64,000 bases of DNA. Source: Eudorina sp. 2006-703-Eu-15 (lineage: Eukaryota; Chlorophyta; Chlorophyceae; Chlamydomonadales; Volvocaceae). Both the position numbers and the translations under genes were made by a program. Shown in pieces: positions 12,541 through 25,034 of this stretch (the first letter of the stretch is position 1; the number at the start of each line of letters is the position of its first letter). The stretch spans positions 629,501 through 693,500 of the forward strand of contig BDSI01000037.1 in the NCBI GenBank assembly GCA_003117195.1, in the 5' to 3' direction. The notes under the pieces are model-generated. The model saw only the letters and a list, made by a program, of their open reading frames with translations, did no database searches and was not told the DNA's origin.

Positions 12541-12831
12541 CTCCGAGAGTTGCTGTGAACGAGAGGATTGACTAAAAGAACATCACAGGCACAATATGCC
12601 TTGTACTGAAAGCAAGCTTGACTATCTTGCAGAACCAGAATGTCTTTAGAAGGTTTACGAGTAGAAGCTTGCCGTACATCGCGGTAGGTGCAATCAAGAC
12701 ACAACCTTCCCTCACGACAAGTACATTATTGTTAGAATCCTGAGATTGTTCGCACAATATTACATTCGCATTAGACCATAATTTGCATCCTCCTTGGTGG
12801 CTTACCTCGGACGTTGAGAGAAAGGGCAACA
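12541..12831. promoter_or_regulatory. Shared promoter region between CCDC6-like (-) and GET4 (+)
   Basis: The two start codons point away from each other and are only 291 bases apart, so both transcripts must start in this interval or, for the minus-strand gene, in a leader overlapping the first exon of GET4. A splice acceptor at 12553 and a possible leader exon near 12805-12860 on the minus strand suggest a spliced 5' leader for the CCDC6-like gene. No TATA box was assigned. Confidence 0.55.
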
Positions 12832-15286
12832 ATGCCGCCGTCGGTCGAGAAGGTACAATCCTATGAGAAAACGGTTACATAAGACCGGCTGCTGGCTTGC
12901 GGTCAATCTCTACTTGCCGGGGGCCCGTCGCGTCGCCGGGAAATCTCGGCCATTGCCAGTGCCTCATGTTATTCGTCGCAGACCCTGGCAAGGATTAAGG
13001 ACAGCGTGGAGTCCGGTGCGTTCTATGAGGCACAGCAGATGTACAAAACGTCGTACCACCGTTGCAAGGCACGGCAGCAGCTTGTGGAAGCCATCACAAT
13101 CTTACAGGTCCGTTTGCACGTGCGAAAAATGCCCTGCCCACATGTCTTAGCATGCCAAAATGAATCCCACCTAGTTTTATGATCCCGGACGGCGCCCCTG
13201 CCGTTCATCCAGCATGACTAATATTGCCTGTGGGAAAGTCGGCAGAACTGCGTTGTCGCGATCCAGGGAGGTGATCGCACGTTGGCTAGTTGTGCCATCG
13301 CTTTAAAGATGCAGCTGCCAGACGCGCTGTCTCGAGCACCGTCCTGCGCACCATGGGGCCAGGGAACTTGGGCGAACGAACCGGCTGCTGCCCCCTGCAG
13401 GAAGGTGCTATTACGCAGCTCTCGCATGGCCAATCGACGTGTGGAGTGGAGCTTGGCATGCTCCTAGTGGAGGTTAGGGCAGTGTGCGGGAATGGGGTGC
13501 CCTTTACTGTTCGCTCACTGTTACGCGTTGCGCGCTCGAGGCCCTGCTCAAGTTCCTGCGATGAAAGGAACTGATGCGGCGCCAGGGCTCTTCCCTCAGC
13601 ATGGCCACGTGCGCCCGAAACCCCTTCCATTGGATGAGTGACAATCTAATATACTGACGCTTATGACGAGTACGGGTGCAATGAATGAGCAGCACCGCCA
13701 TGATTTGGGATCATGGTCATCGCGATGGCACGTCAGGGAGACTCTTCGTATATTCGTCGGACAGCGACACGCCGATTTCCATGGGTTCGAGCGATTTACG
13801 AGGACTCTCACACACATGCACACGCACATATGCACTGACACACATGCTTGCGGCTCAGTCTTTCCACCACCCGAACCGCATTCCTCATTCGCCAAGACCT
13901 ACTCGACCGCGGGGACGGCCGCCGATGCCGAAGCGGTCGCTCGCGTCCTGGCCATCATCAAAGCCTTCCCGCTGCCGACTCGCGGCGCGGCGGCGGGGGC
14001 GGATGCGGGTGAAGCGGCGGCGTCTTCCTCCCGGGGCGTTGCGGCGCCCGTGGTGGATGAGTATGCCCGGCTGGTCGCGGCTGCGGTCAAGTGGGCCACC
14101 AAGTGAGTTGCGCGGCTGAGGCCCGCGATGGGCGTTGCTGGATACACGAGCTGGTGCTGGCCCAGTGCTGTTATGCGATGGAGATGGGGCGCGTGCTACC
14201 GTCGGTGCTGTGTGTCTGCATGGTGGCCAAACGCGCATGGCGCTGCTCTGCTGCCCAACAGGAATGGCGCGCACGTCCCGGCCCGCCGCATCCACTCGGC
14301 GTTCGCGTCTTATCTGTGGAGGGCGTTCGGCGTGGACGGCATCGGGCGCGCGTTGCTGCATTTCGTGCGCGGGGAGGATGCCGACGAGTTTGCGGACGGT
14401 GGGTGGCACCTGTGGCTGCTCCCCGGCATGATGATGCACGGAAGTTAGTCATCCCCTTTCTTCTCTGCTGTTGTTCTCTGCGTCTGTTTCTTCCCCTCAG
14501 TGCATTGGATGCACTGCCAGTTGCCCACCAGTGCCCCGTCCTGCACCTGTTCACCCCTCCCTGCACCCCTGCTCCGCTACTTCCTCCGCCACAGCGCTGC
14601 ACTCGTGCGCACAGCGGGGACCTGCGGCCGAGGTGGACCTCTGGCTGCTGCGCGCGCTGCTGCAGGTGCTAGCAGCCGCCACCAGCAACAGCCGCATGGC
14701 CCAGCTGGTATACGCAAGGGCGCTGTTCGACGCATTTACCTCGAAGAGCGGGCCCCTGGATACGCCCACGGCCCACTTCGCAGAGCTGATGCTCATGGTA
14801 GGCTGCAGCCATTGCTCTGGGAGTTCGTTTGCTTCCAAAGGGACGTTGCAGGAAAGCGTCCTGGCTCGCACATGACACGCTCGGGCTCGTCCGTGCAGTA
14901 CAGAACAATTGCAATTTCGCATGCGAGCAGCACGTGCCTGCGACATGTCGGATTGGCTCATGTTGAGTGAGTGCCCTCCTCCTCAAGGAGGCTGACTGGG
15001 CCATTGCCTTGTTCAGTTCAATACGCAACAACGCCCCCCCCCCGGCGCGCACGGCTCTGTCCTGCAGGCGTTGGAGCAGATTGCGCTTTCGCCTCGCGCT
15101 CACGACCTGTTCCTACTGGCGCGTGACCGGTACAGCGACGGTGTGCTGCGCCGTGATGACACGCTGGGCGGTATGCTGCAGCGTGTGGAGGCCACCTTTT
15201 TTAACGTGCGCCGTGGAGGGGGCGCGGGCGGGGCGCTGGGAGGGTTGCTGGACAACTTGTTCCGGACGCTGACGGAGGCGCAGTGA
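12832..15286 (+). CDS. GET4: GET4-like tail-anchored protein insertion factor, 7 exons
   Basis: GET4 bridges the ubiquitin-like pre-targeting factor GET5/BAG6 side to the ATPase GET3 and helps deliver tail-anchored proteins to the ER; it acts in the cytosol. Exons: 12832-12852, 12982-13107, 13401-13472, 13897-14102, 14262-14398, 14595-14797, 15068-15286. They join in phase to 327 residues, the usual GET4 size. Recognisable segments are FYEAQQMYKTSYHRCK, QLVEAITILQEGAITQLSHG, VELGMLLVE, LHFVRGEDADEF (compare HFVRGNDPEKF in animals) and the C-terminal DTLGGMLQ. The first exon is only seven codons (MPPSVEK). The acceptor of exon 4 (CCAAG at 13896) is not preceded by a strong pyrimidine tract, so that junction is the weakest. 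A Gly/Ala-rich insertion sits in exon 4. Confidence 0.92.
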
Positions 15287-16886
15287 AGACCTGGGCGCGG
15301 AGGGTCCCACCCCGCCTGGCGTTCAGTTCGAAGGACGACCCCGAACCAGATGGTGGGGGGCCCTTCGAGCGAGTCGACAATCGTGGGGGACGCGGATGCA
15401 GGGAGGGGTGTGAGGGGGAGGTGAGCGTTGGTGCGGCAGATGGTAATGTAGAGCTGCGCGCCCCATCAGGAGGTGCATTGCTTAGCTCATTAGTTGAGGG
15501 CCCGGAAAGCGTTACGGATACGGCAAGGGGTGGCGCATCGGACCGAGTGCGCGTTTGATATCTGTTGGACTGTGTGCTGGGTTCCGGTTGGAAAGGTCTT
15601 CAGAGGCCTGTTCGGGTGGGACGCGAAGCAGTGTTTCAAGGTGCAGCATGCCGGTGAAGAGTGCATATGGCTGCTGCTCAGCGTTCCAACATTGTGAACG
15701 CGGGCAGGAGCGCCTTCCTCCTTGGGGCAATCGGGGCTTCACATTCCCCATGGCTAGATCTAGGAGAGGTGCCTGCGTGGCTTTCCCTGGTCGTGCTTAC
15801 ACTTATAGCTTGCTGCCCTTGGGAGTGCAAATGGGGCAGGTATGCGTTATCCATGATTGCTTTCAATATTTGTGGCGTGGATGCCTGTTGCGGCGTCTAC
15901 TTCGGACGTGCTTTCGCGTGGAGGAACTGAGAAATGGTAGAATAGGTAGAATAGGTAGAATAGGGAGTAAGAGACTCAGCGTAGAGGGTTACAGCTTACA
16001 GGCGGGCATCTTGCGACGGCGGCCGGTGCTCCTCTTCAACTGGAACGGCTAGCTTGCTTCTCATTACCACCTGCTATCCATACCACCTGTACAAGGAGGC
16101 TGTCGGGCGTAGGCTACGTGTGCCGTGCGAGAGAATTGTGAATGACTAGGTAACAATATTGCGGTCACGCCCATCACATGAGTCGGCATCGCACCCTGAT
16201 GTTTTCCTCGTTGTCAATCCGGCAATCGATTGAACTTCCGGGGGACCCAGTGTGCCGGGTTGACTGCCATCGATTGTTGGCCAGGTAGGCCACGCCTGCA
16301 CAAACAAGCATATTCTGCGCACGTCTGCGCATGAGGATGGCACCAGTAAGTTGGCGGGACCTGTTGAAATGCCCTAAAGTGCAAACGTGGCCATGCCTGG
16401 CAGGTGGCCTGGCAGCCCAGACAAAATCTACGATAGGCTTGCGCGCGGCGTGCGGGTGTTATCTGTCAGTGCTTTCCTGTGGTGGGAGTAGTCAGTGTCG
16501 GTGGGGCCATGGGTTGCGCGAAATGGTGCAGCACACGCCCCCTGCTGCCCCGCACGCAGCGGACTGTACGACGCAAAAAATCTAGATTTCCTGGTGGAGA
16601 GCAAAATTATTCTGACAACCGCCCATATATAATTCGGTTTGTAAGGAAATGTGCCGTCTAGTGGATGTCAGCTAAAAAAACTTTGAATTGTCAAATCGCC
16701 AGCTCACTTCCATCCGACATATGTGACACTTAACTTTCCCCAAACTTATAAAATAAGAATAAACACCACCAATAGAATCGAGAAATTCACAAGAGACCAT
16801 GAAGGCGCTTCTGGACCTGGTCCATTAACACTATATTACATTAACATGTTATCATATTGTTGTTTATAACTTGAGCACTTGGTGTA
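15287..16886. other. Intergenic region with an AT-rich right part
   Basis: Holds the 3' region of GET4 and the promoter of the next gene. The stretch from about 16590 to 16880 is clearly richer in A and T than its surroundings, as expected for an upstream region. No exon chain is visible on either strand. Confidence 0.5.
15936..15962. repeat. Three copies of a 9-base tandem repeat
   Basis: GGTAGAATA is repeated three times without change (15936-15944, 15945-15953, 15954-15962). It lies in the intergenic region downstream of GET4. Confidence 0.92.
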
Positions 16887-19800
16887 ATGCGTCCCAAAGA
16901 AACAGCAGGACTTCAGCGATGGCGAGAAGCAACTCAATTTGCTGTAGCAGCGACACATGGTGCAGTGGACCTATTTACCGATTTCCTTGCGGCTGGAGGT
17001 ATTCCGCGCGGCATAGTTCGTAACAAAGCCGCTTGACGGTGCGAGCACGTCAACCAGGAGTCCCAGCTGTCCACTAGTGTTGTGTAACTCACCCCAGGTC
17101 CCGACGCTATCAAGTCGCTTCAAGCAACAATCAGAAAGCTTCAGGCCCAACTGCAAGAACAGAAGGTGGATGGTCGGCTCGAGCGCTATAGGAAGCTGCA
17201 AAAGGACCTAGAGGTACGGCACGATCGTAAAGCCTTTCAGTCGTGAAACGTTTCGCAACATGGAAGACTAACTTGCAGGAGTGCGACAAAGTGCGCGCGG
17301 GTCTGAGGGAGGGACTGATTTCGTGCGGCTGGAGCGAGGATGAGGTAAGGGTGAGGGTGCACCACGTGTCGATTCAAGGAAATGCATTCCGCGTGGAGTT
17401 AAGCTGTGTTTGCATCCAATCGAAATGGTAATGACCCCAAGCTTCACAGCTCCTGGTGAAGGGATACAACTTACCTTCTCTGCTGCCTTCCGTGGGGGAA
17501 GAGGAGAGAACGCTTGGGAGGCCAGCAAGCTGGTAACTTAAGACTCCGTCCACCCGCGCTGCAGGTCGATGCGCACCTCCAGAAGAGGGTCTTCAAGGCG
17601 AACACCTTGTACGGCGCGTCACGGTACGCGTCGTACGCTCCCTGCGTGTTGTGCAACGCACGCACGCTGTGCACCGCGGGGGCCCCTCCGTGCGCGACTT
17701 CAGCGCCGCCGCTGCCATTGCAGGGAGATGCTGCTGCGGGAGAACCGGTTGCTGCGGGCCCAGCTGGAGGAACACTTGGTCACCAGCCGCACCCGCCGCC
17801 TCGGGGGAACTCCAGCCCCCGGTCGCGTCACGCCGCCAGACAGCAAGCTGCGGCAGGCCCGGCTAATGCAGGTTAGGTAGTGATCTGGCTCGGTCAGGTG
17901 CGCGGGGCGCCACCTGCGCGCCCCCAGGGGCCTCCCTCGCCGCCCTTACCGGTATGTCCATGACGCCGTGACACGCGCTATGCGGGATGATCCCATCACC
18001 TCACCTTTCATCAGCTGCCCCTCCAAAGACTGAATGGTGGGCTTCTCGTCCCGTCATCCTGCTCCCGCTGACGGGCCCACAGGGTCCGCACATGGAGATG
18101 GTGGCGCAGCTGCGGGAGGCGGCGGAGCAGCTGGATGTGGCGGAGCGAGCCTTCAGACTGCCGGCTGTCCGGCATGCGGAGGCGCAGGTGCGGGATATTG
18201 GAGCCCGGCGGGCTGCAGGGGAGGTCGTGAGCCTGATTGACCGCAGTGGGTTGGAGCGGCCGGACCTGCGTTTGGCCACGTGGTTCCGGCGGGGCGGGGA
18301 GGGCTCTTCACTCCGGGGCGGCACACGTACGTGGTCGCGCCGCAGAGCTCGTCGACACGGCCTGTTGTAGTCGCCAGCGGAATGCCTCAGGCTGGATCAG
18401 GGGCGGGTCCTCCAAGCGCTGGGCTCAATAATGATAATCATAATTATGAGTACGCCGGGGAGCCTGGCGTGTGTTAAGGGGGTGCGGAACTGAGGGGTGG
18501 CGCAGCCAACCCTGGATGCCCGCACCACCGAGCGCTGGGCTTGCAGAGACGCAACAGCGCTGGCCTGCACACCACTCCTTCCGCCCCACTGTCTCACACC
18601 TCCTCCGGGAGCTGCATCTGCGCGCCTCTCACGCTCCATGCCCTGCGCCCTCTTCCCCGTGTCCCTGCCAGTCAGGCCGACGACGGCTCCCTCACGACCA
18701 TCCGGACACTTGAGAAGCAGGCCGCCACGCTGGCGGGTCAGAAGCTGCAGCTGATGCAGCAGGTGGCCTCCATGACGGAGCAAAACCGGGTACTGGACAT
18801 GAAGCTGGAGGGCGCACTGGACCAGGTGGCTGAGCTGCGTCGCCAGAAGACGGAGATGCTGGCGCACTCAGAGAACCTGTGAGCGGGCACACATGGGGCG
18901 GTGCGGGGTGCATGCTTGCTCTTTCTCAGGCCACTGGTGCAGACGGGCGTCAAGGGCGTCCTAGCCAGGGCGCCACCGAGGCCGCTCTTAACGGTGCGGG
19001 TGGCGTCTCAGGAGCCCCCGCGTCACGTCTTTGGCAAGCACAGCGCCACCGGCCTGTCCGGCGCTCTGTGGCCGTGCGGGCGTGATGGCCCAGGCCCGCC
19101 GACCCGCCAGCCCGCCATGTCATGCGACGCGATGCGCGCCTCGGCCGCCCTGCTTCTCCTGTTCGTTACGCGCAGCTCCAAGGACCTGCGGGAGCACCTG
19201 CTGGCGGAGGCGAAGCGGGCGGACGTGGCGGAGGTGGCGGAGGCGGAGGCTAAGGTGGCCCTGGCGGCTGCCAAGGAGTCCGAGACAGCGGCGTTGCGCA
19301 GCATGGAACGCGCGCTCGCGGAGGCGCATGCGATGCAGGCGGCGCTGCAGGAGAAGGCGCAGGAGGTTAGCGCGGAATTTTGCCTTGGTGGTGCAGGATT
19401 TCGTGGCCAATTCTCGTGCCCCTTCATTATGGCCATGTATCCATCGTCCTTATTTCTGTCGCCGTGGACGGAATGTCTGCAGCAGCTCCTCGGGCGACCC
19501 CAACCTCGTTCTCCCCGTTCGTTCGTCCGCTAGCCGCTGGCCTTGCGTCCTCCTTGCCCCCCTGCAGGTGGACACGCTGCGGGGGCTGTACCTGGAGCTG
19601 CGGGAGGCGCTGGAAAAACTGGCGGGTGACGTGACCAGCGGCCAGCAGGACGCAGCCAGGCGCCTGCTGGAGGCCACCCGCGAGCAGTTCCTGGACCAGC
19701 GGGCGCTGCTGGAAGGTGCGTGCGCAAGGCTGCGGGTCATACAACTCGCAACGTCCCGCCGCGAACGCCCCTGAGCGGTGATCTCTTCTCGACCACATCC

Positions 19801-22246
19801 TTGGCACCTACTGTGACCCGGCCGCCGCTGTACGCAGGCCGTTGCCATACCCGCTGTTCGCACCTCTTACCCGCATTGACCTGCTTGCACGGTCCTTGGC
19901 AGACGTCCGGGGCACCGCCATGGAGACCCACCGGGCCGCGCAGCAGGCCACCGGCATCGCCACGGAGCTGGCGGCGGAGCAGCGGGTGCTGGTGGCGGAG
20001 GTGGTCAAGTCGGGACAGCAGGCCGTTGTGACCCTGGGGGCCTACGAACGGCAGCTGGCCATAACGCAGCAGCTGCTGCAGCAGTCGGAGGCGGACCGGG
20101 TGCGAGTGACTCGGCAGGCCATCGCTGCGAGCGTCCTGAACCGCGTGGAGGTGAGAGCGGGGCGTCCGGTGACAAGGCTGGGCGTATGGCTAGTGGTGTA
20201 TGAACGCGGCCGTGCAGCGCGGGGTCTTGGATGTGGGGGCTGTGCGAAGCGGCTACACGTCCTGTCCGCGGTTTACCCCGGGGGGGGGCCCACTGGGGGT
20301 TCGGAGGTCCCGTATCTATTGGTGCGGACGCAATACGCGCCGCCCCTTACTGAGATTCAGAATCTCGGTCTGAGAAGCAGCACGGCCGCGTCGTTTTGGG
20401 GGATGACGCCCGCAGGCTTGCAATGCGCACAGCCGGCAGCAATGTCGATCAGATACGCACCCACACACAGACCGATACAGTAACCATCACGGTAGCTCTC
20501 TAATTTAAACGAAATTCACGGGCCCTCGACCTCCTTGTCCCCGCCACATGCCGCACCGTCCCAAACCGCACCGCAGGGCAAGCGGCATGAGCAGGCCATC
20601 AACCTGCTGCTGCACCAGGTGCCCGACGTCGTGGCCCGGCGCATCAGGCCCGAGCTGAAGGCCCTGGCGGACGGCACCCAGCAGCTGGCGGAGGAGGTGG
20701 ACGCCACGAACGCGGTCCTCGCGGAGGCGGGCGTCTCCGTCGGTGGCGGCGGGCGGGCGCAAGGTGCGGCTGTGGAACATCTGGTGAACGCACTGCCCGA
20801 CTGCTTTCCCGCACGTCCCTGCACCTCCTGGATTTCCCTGCACGGCAGCTCTTCACCAAGGCGGCTACTGGCGCAGCCTTGCCCGGCTGGGCGTTTTTGC
20901 GTGCATGACTTGCTGCAGGGCCATGGGGTGCGTGATCCTGTCCATGCACTGTGCAACTGACATGAGGGCTCATTCCTGGCTCATGCGGGCTGCTGTTGGG
21001 CTTGTTACCTGGACGCTGCGCCGCAGAGATGCTGCACGCACCCATGGTGCCTGATGTTGTGGACGACGCCACCACGCAGCTGCTCGCGGAGAGTCGCCAG
21101 CTCCGAGCGCAGCTGCTGGGCATGTCCCCGGGCAGCCCCAGGGGGCCCCACCACGAGGCTTGGGCTTGGACCGCCCGCGACGGGGTCTTACCGCCGGGTG
21201 ACAACGACCTGCAGCCGGAGCTGACGGGTCAGGTGGCGGAGTCCAGGGGCGGCACTGGCCGCGGCAGCCCGCCGGTGATGGAGTTGGTCGCCGCCGGGCC
21301 GCTGCCTTCGCAGATGGCACTGGAGGCGCTCGGGGCGCCTCCGTCGGCGTATGCGGCGCCCGGCAGCTGGCCGCCTGTTGTGGATCTGGTGATGGTGCCC
21401 TTGTCGCCAGGACCACCGATGCAGCCGGGCGGAGCAATGCCCACAGGCTCCGCGGGGATGATGCCCGTGGGGCCAGACGGAATGCTCTTGGGGCTGCCAC
21501 CGCAGCTGCCGCCGCCGCCTGCGATAAGGCGGGATACAGGCCCGGGCCCGTGGCTCGCCACCGGTGCCTTCATGGTTCCCCCGACTCATATGGGGATGCA
21601 GGCCGGACCTGGGTTCGCCCCACCGCCGGCCGCTGCTTCCCATCAGCCCATGGTGGTGACGCAGCTCCCCGAGCGTCTAGAGATGGTGCTGCAGCTGCAG
21701 CGGATGGACCCAGCGGCAATGGCCTCGCTGTCGTTGCCACCACCGCAACGGCCTACGCAGCAGCAGCAGCATCCCCTGGCGCCTCAGCAGCAGCATCACA
21801 CAGCCGAGCCCTCAGAGTCCCCTGCCCCGGCGCCCGGGATGGCCGCCGCCCCCCAAGGTTCAGTTGAGCTGAATCCGGGTCCCGGCCGCGCGAGCGATGT
21901 GCACGGGCCGGCAGCGGCACAGTCCGCCTCAACTGCGGCGGGCACGCTGGCGTCTAGCCCGCCACCTGTGACGGGCCCCATTGACCCGGTGGCCCAGGAG
22001 AAGCTGGGTTTTTCAAGTCAGCCGGTCAGGCCTGCAGGTGGAGGAGATGCAGCAGCAGTGGCGGCTACAGCGGGGCCGACGGCGGGGGCGATGGCTGCGG
22101 GGGCAGCTGCGGGCAATGCCGCGAGTGAGGACCGTGCGACAGGGGAAAGGCCGCCGGCCCACGTGTGGGTGCCCTCGCCGGCCTTGCTTGAGGCTTTTAG
22201 AAATATTCCGGAGGATGTGGAAGGGGAGGACCGAAACATGCATTGA
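16887..22246 (+). CDS. Unidentified long coiled-coil protein with Pro/Ala/Gln-rich tail, about 13 exons
   Basis: I do not recognise the family. Exons supported by frame and phase: 16887-16998, 17098-17213, 17279-17344, 17565-17623, 17724-17871, 18083-18187, 18676-18878, 19176-19365, 19568-19715, 19903-20150, 20577-20763, 21027-22246. A short exon 17509-17532 is needed to keep phase and is less certain; another exon may lie in 18188-18675. The model gives about 941 residues. Residues 1 to about 535 are strongly helical with heptads, for example KSLQATIRKLQAQLQEQKVD, LLRENRLLRAQLEEHL, QVASMTEQNRVLDMKLEG and TLRGLYLELREALEKLAGD. The last 407 residues, all in one exon, are low-complexity Pro/Ala/Gly/Gln-rich. 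Size and composition would suit a cytoskeletal, centriolar or flagellar structural protein, but nothing in the sequence proves this. Confidence 0.75.
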
Positions 22247-22411
22247 CTGCGGTGTCTTGCATCAACTCGGCGTTACGGGACAACCAACCAACGAATCCTG
22301 TACAGCTGCACCATTTTCTTTCCACGGAGCCGACTGGTTTGGGTTGGGTTCTGGTTGGTTTATGATCTTTCGATTGATTGAGAGCGTTCAAGAGCAGAAT
22401 AATTATCGACG

Positions 22412-25034
22412 ATGAGCATGGCCCTGTCCGGTTCGCTCTTACGTTATGGAAGTGCCGGACCGCAAGTTGCTTTCATATCCGGCGCTGTTCATAACACGCG
22501 AAATAGGCCTGTGAGAGCTGTCGTGATGGTGGGTGGGCTCACCGACGGCCTGCTCTTCGCTCCCTACGTCGAGCCCCTTTCTGCCGAGCTATCGCACCGG
22601 GGATGGCTTGCAGTACACGCATCTATTCAATCTTCTTGGCAGGTACGCAATATGCCAGGTATATTTGATTGGTCTAAGCTCGCCGCATAGCCTTGTCCAT
22701 CTTTCGAGGGCATGCTGAGCACTTGTTGCCGATGTGTCTATGAATGAAGCGAAATTGGCGCGTGTGGAATATCCCATCTTCCCATGATCTATTCGAAAAT
22801 AACGTATCCGTTGTCGGGCAACTGATACCGTTGCGGCTAGAAATGAAGATGAAAGTAAATCACGCCCTATCACGCCGTATCTCGCGTCATTGCAGTACGC
22901 AATAGAAGGGGGCGACGGATGTGATTGACTAGTTTAGCGGAGTAAGGCCGCAGGCAGTATACGCGCAGCCGATGGCCCATGATGGCGCCGTGCGACATGT
23001 CAAATCCGGTCAGATCCCAGCTGCTGAATACAGACGACTGCATGGCCGTCGATCGGTCTCAACCCAAGCCCCATTTGGACCGATACGTTCGTGTCTAGGC
23101 TCTTGCATGGCGAGAATGAACATCTCAGCGTCAACTTGCATCCCGGCTGCGCAAACCGGCATCCCTTCCGGCCTGATCGGCCGGGTGCATCGGGGTGCAT
23201 AGCAGAGTCTGGTCAGGGCCTTCTGCCTCGCATCGTCCGACCATGCCCAGCACAACGCAGAGGTCTCCACCGGACGTTTCGTTTTGGATTCCTTTTTGAA
23301 GGGCATCTGTCTGCCTTCAGAGCTCCACCCTGTCGTTGGGCCGCGACTTCACCCCATGCCATGGGTCAAAGGGCGCCAACTGCAGCAGATGTATCACATA
23401 CACCGACCAAACATCTTGGGGACTCGCATAAATGCAATGGTTGCCCAGAGCATCATCATGATTCAGCGGTGCCCCGCGTTGCGCCCAGGGTTATGGCACG
23501 GGCAGCCTGGACCGTGACGCTGCGGACCTGCGGAAGCTGTGCCAGCACCTGCGCCATCACCACGGCGTGACGGGCGTTGTGCTGCTGGGCCACTCCACCG
23601 GCTGTCAGGACGCAGCCCGCTACGTGCAACGGTACGGACCCGCAGCCGAGCCCCTGGGGTCCAGCCCCCAACCAGCACCAGAGCTCCTCGCGACCATACT
23701 CCAGGCGCCGGTACGGTCGGGACGCCGCGGCAATCCGGGGCCCTATGTGGTTGAAATTGCTACCGTACTGCGAGCAAACATCTGATGACCGTCATTTGTG
23801 AAGTTGCGATGTACATCCGGTGCGTGTCTTCGGCTCACCGCCTATGTCCATGTGGTAATGGCCCAGCAAAACTACTGTATCACAGGTTCACAGTCCACAT
23901 CTGCAACTCACCCATGTCATGGGATCTGGGAAGCATCTCACCGCCTCTTCCTCTGAGGCGAGAGAATCCACCGCGCCACCACCCTCCCGCCAGGTTTCAG
24001 ACCACGAGTGGCTGTCCCGGTACCCGGAGCTGCAGCCCGCGGTCAGCAGCGCCCGCGAGCTTGTGGCGGCGGGGCGGGGCGAGGAGGTGGTGTGCCGGCT
24101 GCACGTGGCTGACAATGCGCCCATCACAGCAAGGCGACTCCTATCACTGTGCGTTGCGGCGTGTCGGTATCCGGTAGCAGGTGGCGCTGATCGGCGGATG
24201 GCGTCGGGTCACACCCCATCGCGCGCTTAGCTGCAGCATGGCTGCCTATCACAATGGGCCCCGGCTGTTGTGTCTGTGACCTCACCTTGCGGCCCTCACG
24301 AACATAGGTCCCTCGGCATGGTGCACGGTACGACATGCCAGCCGTCCACCGCCAAGCCGCCATCAGCCCCGCTCAATACGGCTCAATCGGCTTCTTGTCG
24401 GAGTGGGCCACGGAGGTGGTCGGGGTCGTCCGAAGCTGCATGGGCAAGCCGACCCAGTTGAGGACTCAGAGATAACGTCGTTTGTCCTTGTTGTCGGCAA
24501 GGAGCTCGCGTCAATACGTACGGCACTGAACACCTCTTTTGACTGCTGCAACGCAGGTACGATCTGGGCGGCGACGACGACATGTTCTCTGAACGGCTAC
24601 CGCGCGTGGCTATGCAGGTGGGTCGGGGCTGGTTATTTGGACTCTGTCTGCTACTTGCGGGGACCGGCCTGGATTTTGTTTCGTTCAGATGCTTGCTCTC
24701 GACGCCGTAACTGCGTAACTGTACTGCTCTGCACTGGTACGAGTTACATCAACCGCCCCTGCATGCTCTCCTCTGCCCTTGCTTGCACCAGCACATACTA
24801 TCGCCCCTAGGCGCTCGGCCGTGCCTCCTGCTCGTCTCAGGCGCGGATGAGTGCGTGCCGAGCCAGGAAGTGATACCCGACCGGGCAGCAGCGCTGCAGA
24901 GCGCCATCGGTCCCAGCGCGCTGCTGCACATCGTTGCTGGCGCACCCCACAACCTGGCAGGTTGTGAGGCAGAGGCCACGGCGGCGATCTCCAGCTTCTT
25001 GGAGGGTTTATCGGACCAAAGCTCCAGCGCATAG
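22412..25034 (+). CDS. Alpha/beta hydrolase of the DUF1749 (UPF0613) type, 5 exons
   Basis: A predicted serine hydrolase of the family found in fungi, plants and algae; the substrate is unknown. Exons: 22412-22642, 23489-23710, 23994-24148, 24557-24617, 24792-25034, giving 303 residues, a normal family length. The nucleophile elbow GHSTG lies at residues 111-115 (Ser113). The acid is Asp242 in LLLVSGADECVP and the base is His276 in VAGAPHNL, so a full Ser-Asp-His triad is present. PITARRLLSL followed by YDLGGDDDMFS matches the conserved middle of DUF1749 proteins. The start codon is only 165 bases after the stop of the coiled-coil gene on the same strand, so the two transcription units are very close or overlap. 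No signal peptide is evident. Confidence 0.9.

Noticed and set aside
14091..14672. 193-codon plus-strand frame inside GET4
   Set aside because: It runs through two GET4 exons and the intron between them in the wrong frame; the GET4 frame has homology and matching splice phases.
17450..17532. Alternative exon reading LLVKGYNLPSLLPSV in the coiled-coil gene
   Set aside because: Its phase does not fit the following exon, whereas the shorter exon 17509-17532 (NAWEASKL) keeps the helical frame on both sides.
20644..21500. Long minus-strand frames under the coiled-coil gene tail
   Set aside because: They are Arg/Pro/Ser-rich complements of the Pro/Ala-rich tail exon and carry no motif.
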